Position numbers and translations under genes: made by a program
Assembly: GCF_000429925.1 (NCBI RefSeq)
Contig: NZ_AUCU01000010.1
Coordinates: forward strand, 62,001 to 126,000
DNA: 64,000 bases
Reading direction: 5' to 3'
Source: Desulfatirhabdium butyrativorans DSM 18734
GTDB lineage: Bacteria > Desulfobacterota > Desulfobacteria > Desulfobacterales > Desulfatirhabdiaceae
Part shown: in pieces, positions 8,186-17,175 of the stretch
Layout of the letters: each line of letters opens with the position of its first letter
How positions within the stretch are numbered: the first letter of the stretch is position 1
The notes under the pieces: model-generated
What the model saw: only the letters and a program-made list of their open reading frames with translations
Database searches by the model: none
Told to the model about the DNA's origin: nothing

Positions 8186-10567
8186 TCAAGCGATACAGAC
8201 ACGGCGGACCTCCCGGATATCGGTCAGGCCTTGAAGGACCTTGAGAATGCCGTCTTGTTTGAGTGTGCTCATGCCTTCGGACTTCGCCCTTTCGAGCAGT
8301 TCCTCCGTAGGCGCTTTGATCTTGATCAGACGCTTGATTTCCTTGGTTCCTTCCATCAATTCGTGAATTCCCATCCTTCCCTTATACCCGCTTCCCGAAC
8401 AGGCCTCGCACCCGTTCGGCCGGTAGAGCACCAGATCCGGAGAATAGACGATCCCGGTCTTCTGAAAATCCTCCCGGCCATATTCATCCACGATTTCCTG
8501 GAATTCGGCCGCATCGGGATGGTATGCCTGTTTACACTGGCGGCAGAGGGTACGAACCAGCCGTTGGGCAAGCACGCCGAGAAAGGCATCCGAAAAATTC
8601 AGCGGGTTCATTCCCATGTCGAGCAGCCGGGTGACGGTTTCGGGCGCACTGTTCGTGTGCAGCGTGGAAAATACCAGATGACCCGTCAGGGATGCTTCGA
8701 TCCCGATCGAGGCGGTTTCTTCGTCCCGCATTTCACCGATCATGATGACATCGGGATCGGCCCGCAGAAACGAGCGCATCACCCGCGCAAAATCGAGCCC
8801 GATCCGCGGCTTGACCTCAACCTGCCGAAGCCCTGCCTGGGTGATTTCCACCGGATCCTCGGCTGTCCATATCTTGGTTCCCGGCTTGTTGATATAGCCC
8901 AGCGCCGCATGCAGGGTCGTGGTTTTACCGGAACCCGTCGGGCCAACCACCAGAATCAGGCCATAGGGCTGAGCCACGATTTTTTTCAGAATGCCCAGAT
9001 TGCGCTCGTTCAAGCCCATCTTGTCGAGCGGCATGGCGCCTGCCTTGGCGAGAATGCGCAGTACGGCATCCTCCCAGCCGCCGGCCGTTGGGATGGTGGC
9101 CACCCGCAGCTCGAAGGGTGGAACACCTTTTCGCCTGAAGACGATCTTGCCATCCTGCGGCAGCCGTCTTTCGGATATATCGAGATTGGCCAATATCTTG
9201 ATACGGGAAAGCAGCCCTTTGGCCATGGTGTTCGGCACTTTCAGATACTCCTGGCAGACCCCGTCCATACGGAAACGAATCCCGGTCTTCTTGGTGACAT
9301 CGGAAGGCTCGATATGAATATCCGATACGCCGCTTCGATAGGCCGTCACCAGAATCTGGTCCACCAGCCGGACAACCTGGCTCGCATTTTCATCGAGTAT
9401 GGCGAGCTCTTCCTCCGGCTCTCTCTCTTCGTCGAAGGCAATATCCGGAATCAGCCGTTCCAGATCGATGCTTTCCTCTGCCGCAGAAACGGCGCTTTCA
9501 TCGAAAAGGAGGTGGATGAACCGTTCGATATCCTCCCGGATGCCGACACAGAGATGGATTTGCTGGATTTTGATCAGGGCCTTGATATGATCGGTCTTGC
9601 GAATGTCTTTCGGATCATCCACCAGAATTTCGATGGTATTGTTCGACCAGTTCACCGGCACCCACATATCGTGCAGCAGGAAGGATTTCTTGAGACTGCG
9701 CGATATTTCCTTGGGCAGGTTCGCCTGCGGATCGAAAGACCGGAAAGGGCAGCCATAATACCGGGAAAGGGACTCTCCGATTTCCGGTTTGGGGATCTGA
9801 AACTCTTCGATCAGGACGGTTTCGACGCTTTTCCGGGATTTCTGGGCAATCACCAGGGCCTTCTGCAATTGCGCCGGGCTGATCAGCCGTTTGTTGATCA
9901 GTACATCGTAACGTGAGCCCGGGGTTGCCTGCGCAAGATAGCTCCGGATCTTCTCATCGATGGCCGCATTGGCCGGATCGAGCTGCATGGCGGTTTTCAG
10001 AAGTTCCAGCGCCTGATCCCTGTGATCCCTGACTTCGAGCTCCTCAGCCAGCACCACCATCTGGGCCACCTTGGATGCATTGGTCTCCGAAGATTCCAGG
10101 ATGACCGGCAAGAGGCTTTCAGTCGCCTTTTTTGGGGTCATCCATTTCAGCAGGCAATCGAAATAGATGCGCAATATCCGGGGTGTTCCGGGTTCTTTTC
10201 GAAACGCCTTCTCATACTCTGCACTCGCCTGGGCAAACAGTCCCAGTTCGAATAATGCGGATGCACTCTCCAGAATGTCCTCCGTTCGGGTTTCCTGTTG
10301 CAGCTGCTGCTGCAAAATCGCCATTTCCCGGGATGAAACACTGCCGTTTACGGAAGGCTCAGCTTCCATTTCCTGAATCCGTCGTCTCGCATCGGCAGAC
10401 CTTTTGAGGATTTCTTCGACCCGCGCCGGTTCGATCGATTTGGCATGCAGGAGCAGTTCGTTGCATATCCTCAGGCTTTCCTCATACAACCCCATTTCGT
10501 GGTAGACAACGGCCTCATGCATCTTGGCCGGAACCACCGAAGGATCAAATTGCGGAGAAGTGTTCAC
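8186..10567 (-). CDS. pilB: PilB/GspE-family assembly ATPase with TPR-like N-terminus
   Basis: The protein has 793 residues, longer than a usual PilB (~560-580). Residues 1-200 look TPR-like (AVVYHEMGLYEESLRICNEL, then FELGLFAQASAEYEKAFRKE). Residues ~215-360 are a T2SSE_N/MshEN-type domain. The ATPase core has the Walker A GPTGSGKTTTLHA near 542, an Asp box (AEDPVEITQAGLRQVEV), the Walker B region LRADPDVIMIGEMRDEETA and a His box (HLVFSTLHTNSAPETV). A tetracysteine zinc site (CRQC, then CEACSG) follows near 685-735. It powers type IV pilus or type II secretion assembly. The start is GTG with a strong GGAGGAAG site. Confidence 0.88.
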   Translation of the reverse strand: MNTSPQFDPSVVPAKMHEAVVYHEMGLYEESLRICNELLLHAKSIEPARVEEILKRSADARRRIQEMEAEPSVNGSVSSREMAILQQQLQQETRTEDILESASALFELGLFAQASAEYEKAFRKEPGTPRILRIYFDCLLKWMTPKKATESLLPVILESSETNASKVAQMVVLAEELEVRDHRDQALELLKTAMQLDPANAAIDEKIRSYLAQATPGSRYDVLINKRLISPAQLQKALVIAQKSRKSVETVLIEEFQIPKPEIGESLSRYYGCPFRSFDPQANLPKEISRSLKKSFLLHDMWVPVNWSNNTIEILVDDPKDIRKTDHIKALIKIQQIHLCVGIREDIERFIHLLFDESAVSAAEESIDLERLIPDIAFDEEREPEEELAILDENASQVVRLVDQILVTAYRSGVSDIHIEPSDVTKKTGIRFRMDGVCQEYLKVPNTMAKGLLSRIKILANLDISERRLPQDGKIVFRRKGVPPFELRVATIPTAGGWEDAVLRILAKAGAMPLDKMGLNERNLGILKKIVAQPYGLILVVGPTGSGKTTTLHAALGYINKPGTKIWTAEDPVEITQAGLRQVEVKPRIGLDFARVMRSFLRADPDVIMIGEMRDEETASIGIEASLTGHLVFSTLHTNSAPETVTRLLDMGMNPLNFSDAFLGVLAQRLVRTLCRQCKQAYHPDAAEFQEIVDEYGREDFQKTGIVYSPDLVLYRPNGCEACSGSGYKGRMGIHELMEGTKEIKRLIKIKAPTEELLERAKSEGMSTLKQDGILKVLQGLTDIREVRRVCIA

Positions 10568-10573
10568 GTCTTC

Positions 10574-10921
10574 CTCCGGGTATCATGAAAGTCCTTCTCC
10601 CCGCGATATGGGAAAAAACCGTTGTCGCTATCGTTGCCGTAATCGTAATCGTTGTCGTTGTCGTTGTCGTAATCGTTGTCGTTGTCGTTGTCGTAATCGT
10701 CGTCGTTGTCGCTATCATTGTCGTTGTCGTTGTCGTAATCGTAATCGAATTCGCATTCGAAACTTCCCTGGCCCGTCACCCCGGCAACAACCCCACCCCG
10801 GCAACAACTGGAATCCAAAGCCCCAAAGCCAGTCGAAATCCCTCCATGACGCAACGCCTGAACGAAAACCCCTTTCTGGGTACAGCCCGAGCCTGTCGGT
10901 AGGCTGTTTGTTCATGCAGTC
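10574..10921. repeat. Hexamer array 1 with conserved flanks; gap before pilB
   Basis: From about 10620 to 10756 the plus strand is made of 6-bp units of TCG plus a variable triplet (TTG, TAA, CTA). The flanks CTTCTCCCCGCGATATGGG and AAACTTCCCTGGCCCGTCAC match the flanks of arrays near 32.2, 26.0 and 13.65 kb. The rest of the gap to 10921 includes a CCTGAACGAAAACCCC segment related to the repeat ends at 39 and 57.7 kb. ORFs crossing it read as monotonous V/I or D/N/Y runs and are not genes. The gap lies inside the minus-strand motility cluster. Confidence 0.85.
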
Positions 10922-11629
10922 TCACTGTCCTTCCGCACGCCACAATCGAATCTCCGCCCGGAGCGCTCGAAATTCCGCCTGAATCAAGTTCCGCAATTCC
11001 GTCATGGCTTCAACGAAGGCATCGTGAAGCGCCGCATCCCGGGGGACCGAATCCGTACGTCCGGCGGCTGCCTCCGGCGAAGCGTCTTCACCGCTTCCAT
11101 TCGCTGCCGGAGGCGCAGACAGCGGCTGCTGCTTCGGACGGTCTTCGGAAAGGGGCCGCTGAATACCCGCGGCTTGGTCCAGGCGCTCGCCTGAACCGGC
11201 CGAGCGGACCATATCCCGCAGCCGGTTGTATTCCGAAATCCGGCTCAAAAGACGCTCTTTCCGCTGGGCGGCCGGCGTCCGATCCGGATAGAAAGAAGCT
11301 TCCATATCCTGAAAAACGGCATGAAGCAGGCGGATGGCCTCCGGATGAATATCGGCTTTCCGCTTGAGGATATAATTGCCGATGCCTACGAGCAGCTCGA
11401 ACCATTTGCGATTGACGGGATCATCAGCGTGCGTTTTCTGCAACCGGCCAAGCTCCAATAAAAATCCCGAAACCGTATCCTCCGAAATTTCCCAGTCAAT
11501 CGATAGAACCAGGGCCTTGAGCACCTGCAGCGGATGATCGGAAAGCACACCTGCTTCTCTGGCCGAAAACGGCTCGACAAACATCTCCGAATCGTTCAGA
11601 AAGACTTCCATCTCGGATGCAGATGCCAT
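10922..11629 (-). CDS. Uncharacterised protein of the mglA-pilB cluster
   Basis: I do not recognise a family for this 235-residue protein. Residues 1-125 appear helical (FLLELGRLQKTHADDPVNRK, then IGNYILKRKADIHPEAIRLL). A disordered Ser/Ala/Gly/Pro-rich linker (~135-195) follows, then a C-terminal helix (FVEAMTELRNLIQAEFRALR) that looks like a coiled coil. It has no signal peptide or membrane segment. It starts 12 bases after the MglA-like GTPase, so it is probably cotranscribed with it. A scaffold or effector role is conjecture. Confidence 0.65.
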   Translation of the reverse strand: MASASEMEVFLNDSEMFVEPFSAREAGVLSDHPLQVLKALVLSIDWEISEDTVSGFLLELGRLQKTHADDPVNRKWFELLVGIGNYILKRKADIHPEAIRLLHAVFQDMEASFYPDRTPAAQRKERLLSRISEYNRLRDMVRSAGSGERLDQAAGIQRPLSEDRPKQQPLSAPPAANGSGEDASPEAAAGRTDSVPRDAALHDAFVEAMTELRNLIQAEFRALRAEIRLWRAEGQ

Positions 11630-11641
11630 GGGCAGGCTCCT

Positions 11642-12247
11642 CTATGTCAGTGACCGGTTCAGGTTTGTCATCGTCATGGCGATGATTTTCTTGAGGGTGA
11701 CCACCACATTGATTCCCTTCAGCGCAGAAGCGGGGAAAGTGGGAATGTTCTTCCGGGGGTTCAGATCAGCATCCAGTTGCTCGATGGAGAGCATCGGGAT
11801 ACCCTGGTTTTCCAAATCCCGCTTGTTGTATTGTATCACGAACGCAATGTCCTGGATCGATTTCTTGTGACCGGCAAGGTGATCGAGCATGTTCTGAAAC
11901 GATTCGATGTTGCGTTCCCGCTGCACGGCCAGCGAATCGGCCACAAAAACGATCCCGTCCACCCCTTTCAGCACGAGCCTGCGGGTCGCATCGTACTTCG
12001 CCTGCCCCGGAACCGTGTAAAGTTGAATCCGGACGTCATAGCCCCGGATCTTGCCGACATCGAAGGGCATGAAATCGAAAAACAGCGTCCGGTCCCCATG
12101 GGTTTTAATGCTGACCATCTCGGATGGAATACGGTCTCGAAACTGCTGGTATATGTATTCGAGATTGGTGGTTTTCCCACCCCTTCCCGGTCCGTAGTAA
12201 ACGATTTTCGCTTGAACTTCGCGATGTTTCATGTTGATGAAGGCCAA
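11642..12247 (-). CDS. mglA: MglA-like small Ras/Arf-type GTPase
   Basis: The protein has 201 residues. It carries the P-loop GPGRGGKTTNLEYIYQ at ~16-31, the switch region with FDFMPFDVG, YTVPGQAKYDATRRLVLKG (G3) and VIQYNKRDL (G4, NKxD). This matches the MglA polarity GTPases, which set the leading pole in myxobacterial motility. I chose a TTG start at 12247 because AAAGGAAG lies about eight bases upstream and the resulting AFINMKHREVQAKIVYYGP fits the family; the alternative is ATG at 12232. A Roadblock protein is encoded just upstream, as in mglBA operons. Confidence 0.88.
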   Translation of the reverse strand: MAFINMKHREVQAKIVYYGPGRGGKTTNLEYIYQQFRDRIPSEMVSIKTHGDRTLFFDFMPFDVGKIRGYDVRIQLYTVPGQAKYDATRRLVLKGVDGIVFVADSLAVQRERNIESFQNMLDHLAGHKKSIQDIAFVIQYNKRDLENQGIPMLSIEQLDADLNPRKNIPTFPASALKGINVVVTLKKIIAMTMTNLNRSLT

Positions 12248-12276
12248 AACAGAAACTTCCTTTCGATCGGTTAACG

Positions 12277-12696
12277 CTATCTCAGCCAGATGCTTCGAAT
12301 ATGGGCTGCCGTCTCGCTCGACTTGATCCGCAACAGGCCCAGGGTCATTTCCGGTCCGAAAATCGTCAGCATCAGCAAATCCGGGTTGATTTTCAGAAAA
12401 TGCAGCGATTCCTGGGCGCCTTTGTGAAACAGCAGCGAAAACTCCTCTTCCCCGACCAGTTTGGCCATGGCCTCCACCGCTCCAAAATTGGCGGCAGCCA
12501 GGGCGGCCAGGGAATAGACATTTATGCGGGTCTTCCCGTTGTCCCGAATGGCGACGATGTTTCCCGCCATATCGATCACCATGACACAATGAACGCCGAT
12601 GGCCACCAGACGATCGAGCACCCCCTCGATCTGGCCGATCTGTTCTTCTCCCATAGCATATTCGTCCAGGGTCACCGCATCCTTTTCCCGGGTCAT
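12277..12696 (-). CDS. mglB: Roadblock/LC7 protein, MglB-like GTPase regulator
   Basis: This 139-residue protein has the Roadblock/LC7 pattern: a first helix (EEQIGQIEGVLDRLVAIGV), VMVIDMAGNIVAI, a central helix (NVYSLAALAAANFGAVEAMA) and LLMLTIFGPEMTLGLLRI. MglB-type Roadblock dimers act as GTPase-activating partners of MglA. The adjacent GTPase gene makes this assignment likely. The start at 12696 was chosen because GGGAGAGG precedes it at good spacing; in-frame ATGs also exist at 12702 and 12720. Confidence 0.85.
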   Translation of the reverse strand: MTREKDAVTLDEYAMGEEQIGQIEGVLDRLVAIGVHCVMVIDMAGNIVAIRDNGKTRINVYSLAALAAANFGAVEAMAKLVGEEEFSLLFHKGAQESLHFLKINPDLLMLTIFGPEMTLGLLRIKSSETAAHIRSIWLR

Positions 12697-12751
12697 GATC
12701 ATCCCTCTCCCTTTTGCCATCCAAATGTATCCGTTCGAATGCCTGCCGGAA

Positions 12752-13471
12752 TCAGTTTTCTACCCGCATGGCCTCTACCGGCGCCATTCTGGCGGCCACC
12801 CATGCAGGATACAGCACACCCAAAAGGCTCATCAGACACCCGAAACCCGTCGACACAACCAGCGACTGCCCAATATCCAGCCAGTTCAAACCCGTCCATG
12901 CCGGATATCCAAAACGCAGCACACCATTCGCAAGACTCGCCACAATGCCGATCACAGCCCCCATCACGGCTCCGATCGCTCCCTGAATCCCCGCTTCGAG
13001 CAAAAACAGCCGCAGGATGAACCGATCCAGTGCGCCCAGGCATTTCATGGTGCCGATTTCACGGAACCGCTCGGTGACGGCCATCAGCTGAGAATTGACG
13101 ATACCGACAACACATGCCAGAAACGATAAAAAAAGGATCCATCGCTGCTTGGGGCTACTGCCGATTTTCTGGACAGCCGACGCATCCGCCTGAATATCAT
13201 AGCCCGCCCGCAGGATCGCCTGCCGGAGCTCAGGCTTGCCTGTCGCAAGCAGACTGTTGAGGATCGTCAGATCCGAATCGGTAAAACTCAGAAACGCCAC
13301 GGCAAGAACCAGAGAGACGGTCGTAATCATCGATCTGAAAAAACGTGCCTGAATACTTTTGACAGCGATTTCAACCGATTTTCTGAAGGGCAATACGATG
13401 ATTCGATCGGATGTCCGACGATCCGAAAATGCGCCGCCCCTGCCCTTCATTGTTTCAAACAGTCCGATCAT
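12752..13471 (-). CDS. FtsX/MacB-like ABC transporter permease
   Basis: The protein has 239 residues. An N-terminal membrane segment (FFRSMITTVSLVLAVAFLSF) is followed by a short extracytoplasmic stretch, then an FtsX-type core with three more membrane segments. The hallmark VTERFREIGTMKCLGALD lies after the second segment, and LYPAWVAARMAPVEAMRVEN ends the protein. No cognate ATPase or periplasmic partner is adjacent, and the extracytoplasmic domain is small for MacB or LolC. It lies 55 bases upstream of the Roadblock gene and may be the first gene of the minus-strand cluster. Confidence 0.8.
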   Translation of the reverse strand: MIGLFETMKGRGGAFSDRRTSDRIIVLPFRKSVEIAVKSIQARFFRSMITTVSLVLAVAFLSFTDSDLTILNSLLATGKPELRQAILRAGYDIQADASAVQKIGSSPKQRWILFLSFLACVVGIVNSQLMAVTERFREIGTMKCLGALDRFILRLFLLEAGIQGAIGAVMGAVIGIVASLANGVLRFGYPAWTGLNWLDIGQSLVVSTGFGCLMSLLGVLYPAWVAARMAPVEAMRVEN

Positions 13472-13554
13472 TTCCCGTCATCCGTCATCCATACCAAAAC
13501 GAAAATTTCATTCCACCCGGTAACCGGTCCGACAGGCAGGTTGTTTTGAACCCA

Positions 13555-13700
13555 AATATTCATGGCGGTGTCGCCGCCCCCGATCATGAAAATCCGGCCG
13601 GCATTCCAGCGAAATCCGAGGGAACGGTACCAGGGAATTTCGATTACGATTACGATCACGACAACGACAACGATTATCGCCGGTATTGCAAGGGGAAGGT
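13555..13700. repeat. Composite repeat fragment with hexamer array 2
   Basis: A hairpin module (GGCGGTGTCGCCGCC, 13563-13577) is followed by a CATTCCAGCGAAATCC REP-like piece. A short CGATTACGA/CAACGA array at 13640-13675 ends in CGATTATCGCCGGTATTGC. This end differs by one base from 26028-26046. The same modules occur at 25.9-26.4 kb and 32.2 kb. It fills the gap between the permease and the glycosyltransferase-like gene. Confidence 0.8.
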
Positions 13701-13728
13701 ATTCTCACGATAAAGCCTGAAACACGAA

Positions 13729-15258
13729 CTATCCCACATCCGTTTTCACCCTGCCTTCACGAACCCGATTGAATCGGAATGGGGCCTGCCGAACCCGAAT
13801 GCCATGCTGGCGCAAGTGCCCTGCCGTAAACATTTCCGCACTGACCGGCGGTGCCTGGAACCCCGTCTGGCACCAAGATGTCACATAAGCTTCGAATTCG
13901 TCAAGTTTATTCATATAACATGCCATGTCCTGAGGGGAACCAACGGCAAAACGGTCGTTGACCCCGTCAAAACCATGGAAATCGGGAACATGCAGGTAGC
14001 GAAGGTCGATTCGATCCAAACCCTCGATCGGCGATGCAAAGAGAATATCCGGTCTGCAACGGATGAGAACATCGTAAACGCATCCGGTTTCCGCCTGGTA
14101 CTCTGCCAATAACCGGTAACATTGCTTCAACCCGTTCAATTGCTGCAGATAGCGCTGCACGCCGGTTTTAAGGCTGCAATGGATGCCGTTCCGGAGAACG
14201 CCTTCATCAAGAACATGATCCGGTTCCGCTTTCCACCGGACGGGATGCAGGAGCGAGACATGCCGCGCATGACCGTCATCCGGAGCAAAAACGAAAACAT
14301 CGCAGGAGGGAAGCTTTGAAATCAGCATCTGAACCAAATTTTCCGCTGTAACCCTCAGGTGACGCACACTGCCGGAAACGAGCAGCGCAAAGCGCCGATG
14401 CGGTCCGCACCTCGGCCAATCGTCCGGAGGCCGGGCTTTTTCGAACCCGCTGCATGATCGAAACCGAAAGAACGGGTGGGCTCGATCGACCTGAGACCAC
14501 AATCGGCTATCGGGTAAATAGGAAGACTTCTTTCTGCAGGGATTGCCGCAAACCGGCTCGATTTGATTGGGGCTGCTCACGGGAAGCCGGCTGCCGAGCT
14601 CCGGAGCAAGGGCCATGCGGAGAAAATTTGTTGGAATGTTCCAGTAACGCTTTTTCTGAACATAGCTTCGACGCGTCGTGTTCCGGGTCAGGATGAGATT
14701 GCACTGGAGGCGATGCTCCGGGTAGAACAGGGTGCACAGATGGGCCACCAGCAATTGGGAATAGAGCCAGGATTCGGCATCGAAGCCCGTATAATAGGGC
14801 AACAGCAACGGCAGGGTTTCCCGATGGAAGGCATTCATCAGGGCGTCGAAATTGTGGCCGAGGTTGACGATACGATCCGCTTCCGTATGCTGCCAGGAAT
14901 AGCGGGTATATCCGACCGCAGGCTCCCAGTCCAGCAGCCATGCTTCGAAGGTGCGAAAGGGGTTTCCCGTCAGCGGCACGCCAAGACTTTTGGCCAGATC
15001 GGTGTCTTCCTTGATCCGGATGTCTTCATCCAGGAAAATATAGTAGCGGTAGTCGGCGGCTCCACATTGAACCCGCCTGCATGCCTCGGCCAGCAGAGCA
15101 TTTCTGCCTTCGTTCCAGGAACTTCCCGGAAGAAACAGCGCCCCGGGCCAGTCGGCAGGTGTTTTCCACGTCAGCAGGATGATGTCATTCTTTTCATCCG
15201 GAAGCTCGCAATAGGGCATGTGGTGCGATGCCTGAATCAGATAGACGAAAGGTTTCAT
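13729..15258 (-). CDS. Two-part glycosyltransferase-like protein
   Basis: The protein has 509 residues and no membrane segments. The N-terminal half contains YRYYIFLDEDIRIKEDTDL, whose DxD resembles the metal site of GT-A glycosyltransferases. The C-terminal ~230 residues have CDVFVFAPDDGH, YDVLIRCRPDILFASP and DGVNDRFAVGSPQDMACY, a pattern seen in proteins that report on or modify cell-surface glycans. The middle (~235-285) is low in conserved features. The two halves may be independent domains fused into one protein. The substrate is unknown, and it has no obvious operon partner. Confidence 0.55.
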   Translation of the reverse strand: MKPFVYLIQASHHMPYCELPDEKNDIILLTWKTPADWPGALFLPGSSWNEGRNALLAEACRRVQCGAADYRYYIFLDEDIRIKEDTDLAKSLGVPLTGNPFRTFEAWLLDWEPAVGYTRYSWQHTEADRIVNLGHNFDALMNAFHRETLPLLLPYYTGFDAESWLYSQLLVAHLCTLFYPEHRLQCNLILTRNTTRRSYVQKKRYWNIPTNFLRMALAPELGSRLPVSSPNQIEPVCGNPCRKKSSYLPDSRLWSQVDRAHPFFRFRSCSGFEKARPPDDWPRCGPHRRFALLVSGSVRHLRVTAENLVQMLISKLPSCDVFVFAPDDGHARHVSLLHPVRWKAEPDHVLDEGVLRNGIHCSLKTGVQRYLQQLNGLKQCYRLLAEYQAETGCVYDVLIRCRPDILFASPIEGLDRIDLRYLHVPDFHGFDGVNDRFAVGSPQDMACYMNKLDEFEAYVTSWCQTGFQAPPVSAEMFTAGHLRQHGIRVRQAPFRFNRVREGRVKTDVG

Positions 15259-15292
15259 GATGCATCCCCGTTGCCGGGCTACCGCTCATCCT

Positions 15293-16816
15293 TCATTTCG
15301 TTTTCACGGGTTGTTTCGAAATCCATTCCGCCATCTCGGCAAGCCGTTTCGATAATGGCGCATAGCCTTCGGCAAATACGGCATAATCCCCGCCGCCGGC
15401 CATGGCCGCCGTAAACCGGATGTTGTTGGCGTCGTAAAGCCACAAGCCACTCCAGAGCTTTTCGATGGGCTCATCGAAAAGGCTCTCCGGGGCGCCTTTG
15501 GCCAGTTTCCGTTTCCAGATTTCGACCATCATGTCGGTCGCCGTTTTCGTCAGGCTGTGTGTTCGTTGGATGGTGCCCTCAAACCGCTGCCAATGGCCGC
15601 TCACCCAGGATGTGCCGTGACATGCCCTGCAGATTGTCTGCATGGTTTCGGTGCGTTTTCGCTGTTCCTTCTGGTCGATCAAATACGTCTTGGCGATTCC
15701 GCCCCCCAGATCCGTCGGCAGCGGTTGACCGTCGGCATTCCGGATAACCGTCACATCGGGTAGAATCGGTTGTGGATGCGGGTAAGGAAGCCCGAAAATC
15801 CGCCAGGCCAGACGATTGTTCATCCGGTGGGTTCGCTCGGCCACAACGTTGCCGTCTTCCGAAACCAGAAGACTGATATGGCACCCGGCGCATGTCGGCG
15901 CCGTAAAATCCTTGCCGATGACCCACGGGCTCGATCCCATATTCCATTTCCCCTGCATGGCAGCGGCGATATTTCCGTGTTTGCTCGCATCGTACACCTT
16001 ATAGGCGGGGACATCGGGACCGTTATGGCATTCCTTGCACGTCGCCGGTTTTCTGGCCACCGCCTGGGGGAATGCATGGCGGGGATGGCAGGCCGTGCAT
16101 GCTCCCAAACTTCCGTCGGGATTGACCCGGCCCACACCGTTGTTGGGCCATCCGGAGATGACCGGAAAGGCCATTTCCCCCATATCCGTATCCCGGCTGA
16201 CAGATCCGGTCACCTCCATCTTCGTTCCATGGCAGTAGTAACAGGCAACAGCCTCTGTCCCCAAGGCAGATGCTGCACTTTCGGCAGGTTTCAACTGGGC
16301 GGGAGAGAGCATGGAACGCTGCAAATCCCGGTACACGGCATTATCCGCCAGGTTGCGATAGGCATGTGACATGATGTTGTCGTTGTATTGATCCCTCTCC
16401 GTCGTATGGCACACGGCGCAGTCGCGGGGAGTCACGACCGGGTGAATATCGAAGCCATTGTGGCTGACCGTATCCCGATGGGCATCCGCATTCAATGTGT
16501 GGCACTCGGCGCAACCGACGGTCGTTTCCATCAGCGCATCCGGAACAATCTGGGTGATGATTTTCCGGTTGCGATCCTTGACATCGATCGCCTGTTTGGG
16601 GGTGACGAGAGCATGCCGGCTGTTCTTCCAGTCCGAAACGATGCCGGGATGAAGACTCTCGTGGCAATCGAGACATTGTCGCGTCGCCTCACTGACAGGA
16701 ATTTCACCGGCCGATACGGGGTATTCCGGGGATAAAATCACCATGAAAATCATCAGAACAATCAATCGGAGTTTCCTGCGGAAGTTCCTGCTGGCGAGAC
16801 AATCACCGTGATTCAT
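15293..16816 (-). CDS. Octaheme c-type cytochrome, hydroxylamine oxidoreductase-like
   Basis: The protein has 507 residues with an N-terminal export signal (hydrophobic run ~17-30). Eight CxxCH heme sites begin at residues ~48, 102, 133, 192, 240, 260, 309 and 396. Their spacing, and the HIS-rich stretches between them (SKHGNIAAAM, THRMNNRLAWRIFGLPYPHP), resemble the HAO-like octaheme family, which oxidises hydroxylamine or reduces nitrogen compounds in the periplasm. The catalytic Tyr cross-link cannot be confirmed by eye. The start follows a strong GGAGGAGAA site. No membrane quinol partner is adjacent. Confidence 0.85.
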   Translation of the reverse strand: MNHGDCLASRNFRRKLRLIVLMIFMVILSPEYPVSAGEIPVSEATRQCLDCHESLHPGIVSDWKNSRHALVTPKQAIDVKDRNRKIITQIVPDALMETTVGCAECHTLNADAHRDTVSHNGFDIHPVVTPRDCAVCHTTERDQYNDNIMSHAYRNLADNAVYRDLQRSMLSPAQLKPAESAASALGTEAVACYYCHGTKMEVTGSVSRDTDMGEMAFPVISGWPNNGVGRVNPDGSLGACTACHPRHAFPQAVARKPATCKECHNGPDVPAYKVYDASKHGNIAAAMQGKWNMGSSPWVIGKDFTAPTCAGCHISLLVSEDGNVVAERTHRMNNRLAWRIFGLPYPHPQPILPDVTVIRNADGQPLPTDLGGGIAKTYLIDQKEQRKRTETMQTICRACHGTSWVSGHWQRFEGTIQRTHSLTKTATDMMVEIWKRKLAKGAPESLFDEPIEKLWSGLWLYDANNIRFTAAMAGGGDYAVFAEGYAPLSKRLAEMAEWISKQPVKTK

Positions 16817-16859
16817 TTCTCCTCCCTGGTTCCAATCCTTAGCAGTAGTCGTTCTCCCA

Positions 16860-17170
16860 CTCGCGATCCTTATCCTTATCCTTATCGTTGTCGTTGTCGT
16901 TGTCGTAATCGAAGTCGTACTCTCAAGCTCTATCGTTAACCCTCGCCATTGCTATCTCTATCGTTATCGCTATCGCTATCGTTATCGTTGTCGTTGTCGT
17001 TGTCGTTGTCGTAATCGAAGTCGTTGTGTCTATCTCTATTTTTATCGCTATCGTTAAGGCTCGCTATCGTTGTCGCTATCGCTATCGTTGTCGTAATCGT
17101 AATCGCAATCGATATCTCTCCCAATCCCCATCCCAATCCCCATCCCAATTCTAATTCTAATCCCAATTCT
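16860..17170. repeat. Hexamer array 3, 3' side of the S23 gene
   Basis: The plus strand carries TCG-phased 6-bp units (TCGTTG, TCGCTA, TCGTAA, TCGAAG), with an AATCCC/CATCCC-rich tail from 17118. Reverse-complement copies of the higher-order unit GAGCnTTAACGATAGCG lie near 17050-17070 and 16935-16945. The array is inverted relative to array 4 on the other side of the S23 gene. It fills the gap after the octaheme cytochrome gene. Confidence 0.9.
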
Positions 17171-17175
17171 CATCC

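Noticed and set aside
10585-10902. ORFs of V/I or D/N/Y repeats across hexamer arrays (also near 17230-17968, 32205-32450 and 32582-32809)
   Set aside because: They are translations of 6-bp repeats with no non-repeat protein sequence, no ribosome site and equivalent ORFs on both strands.
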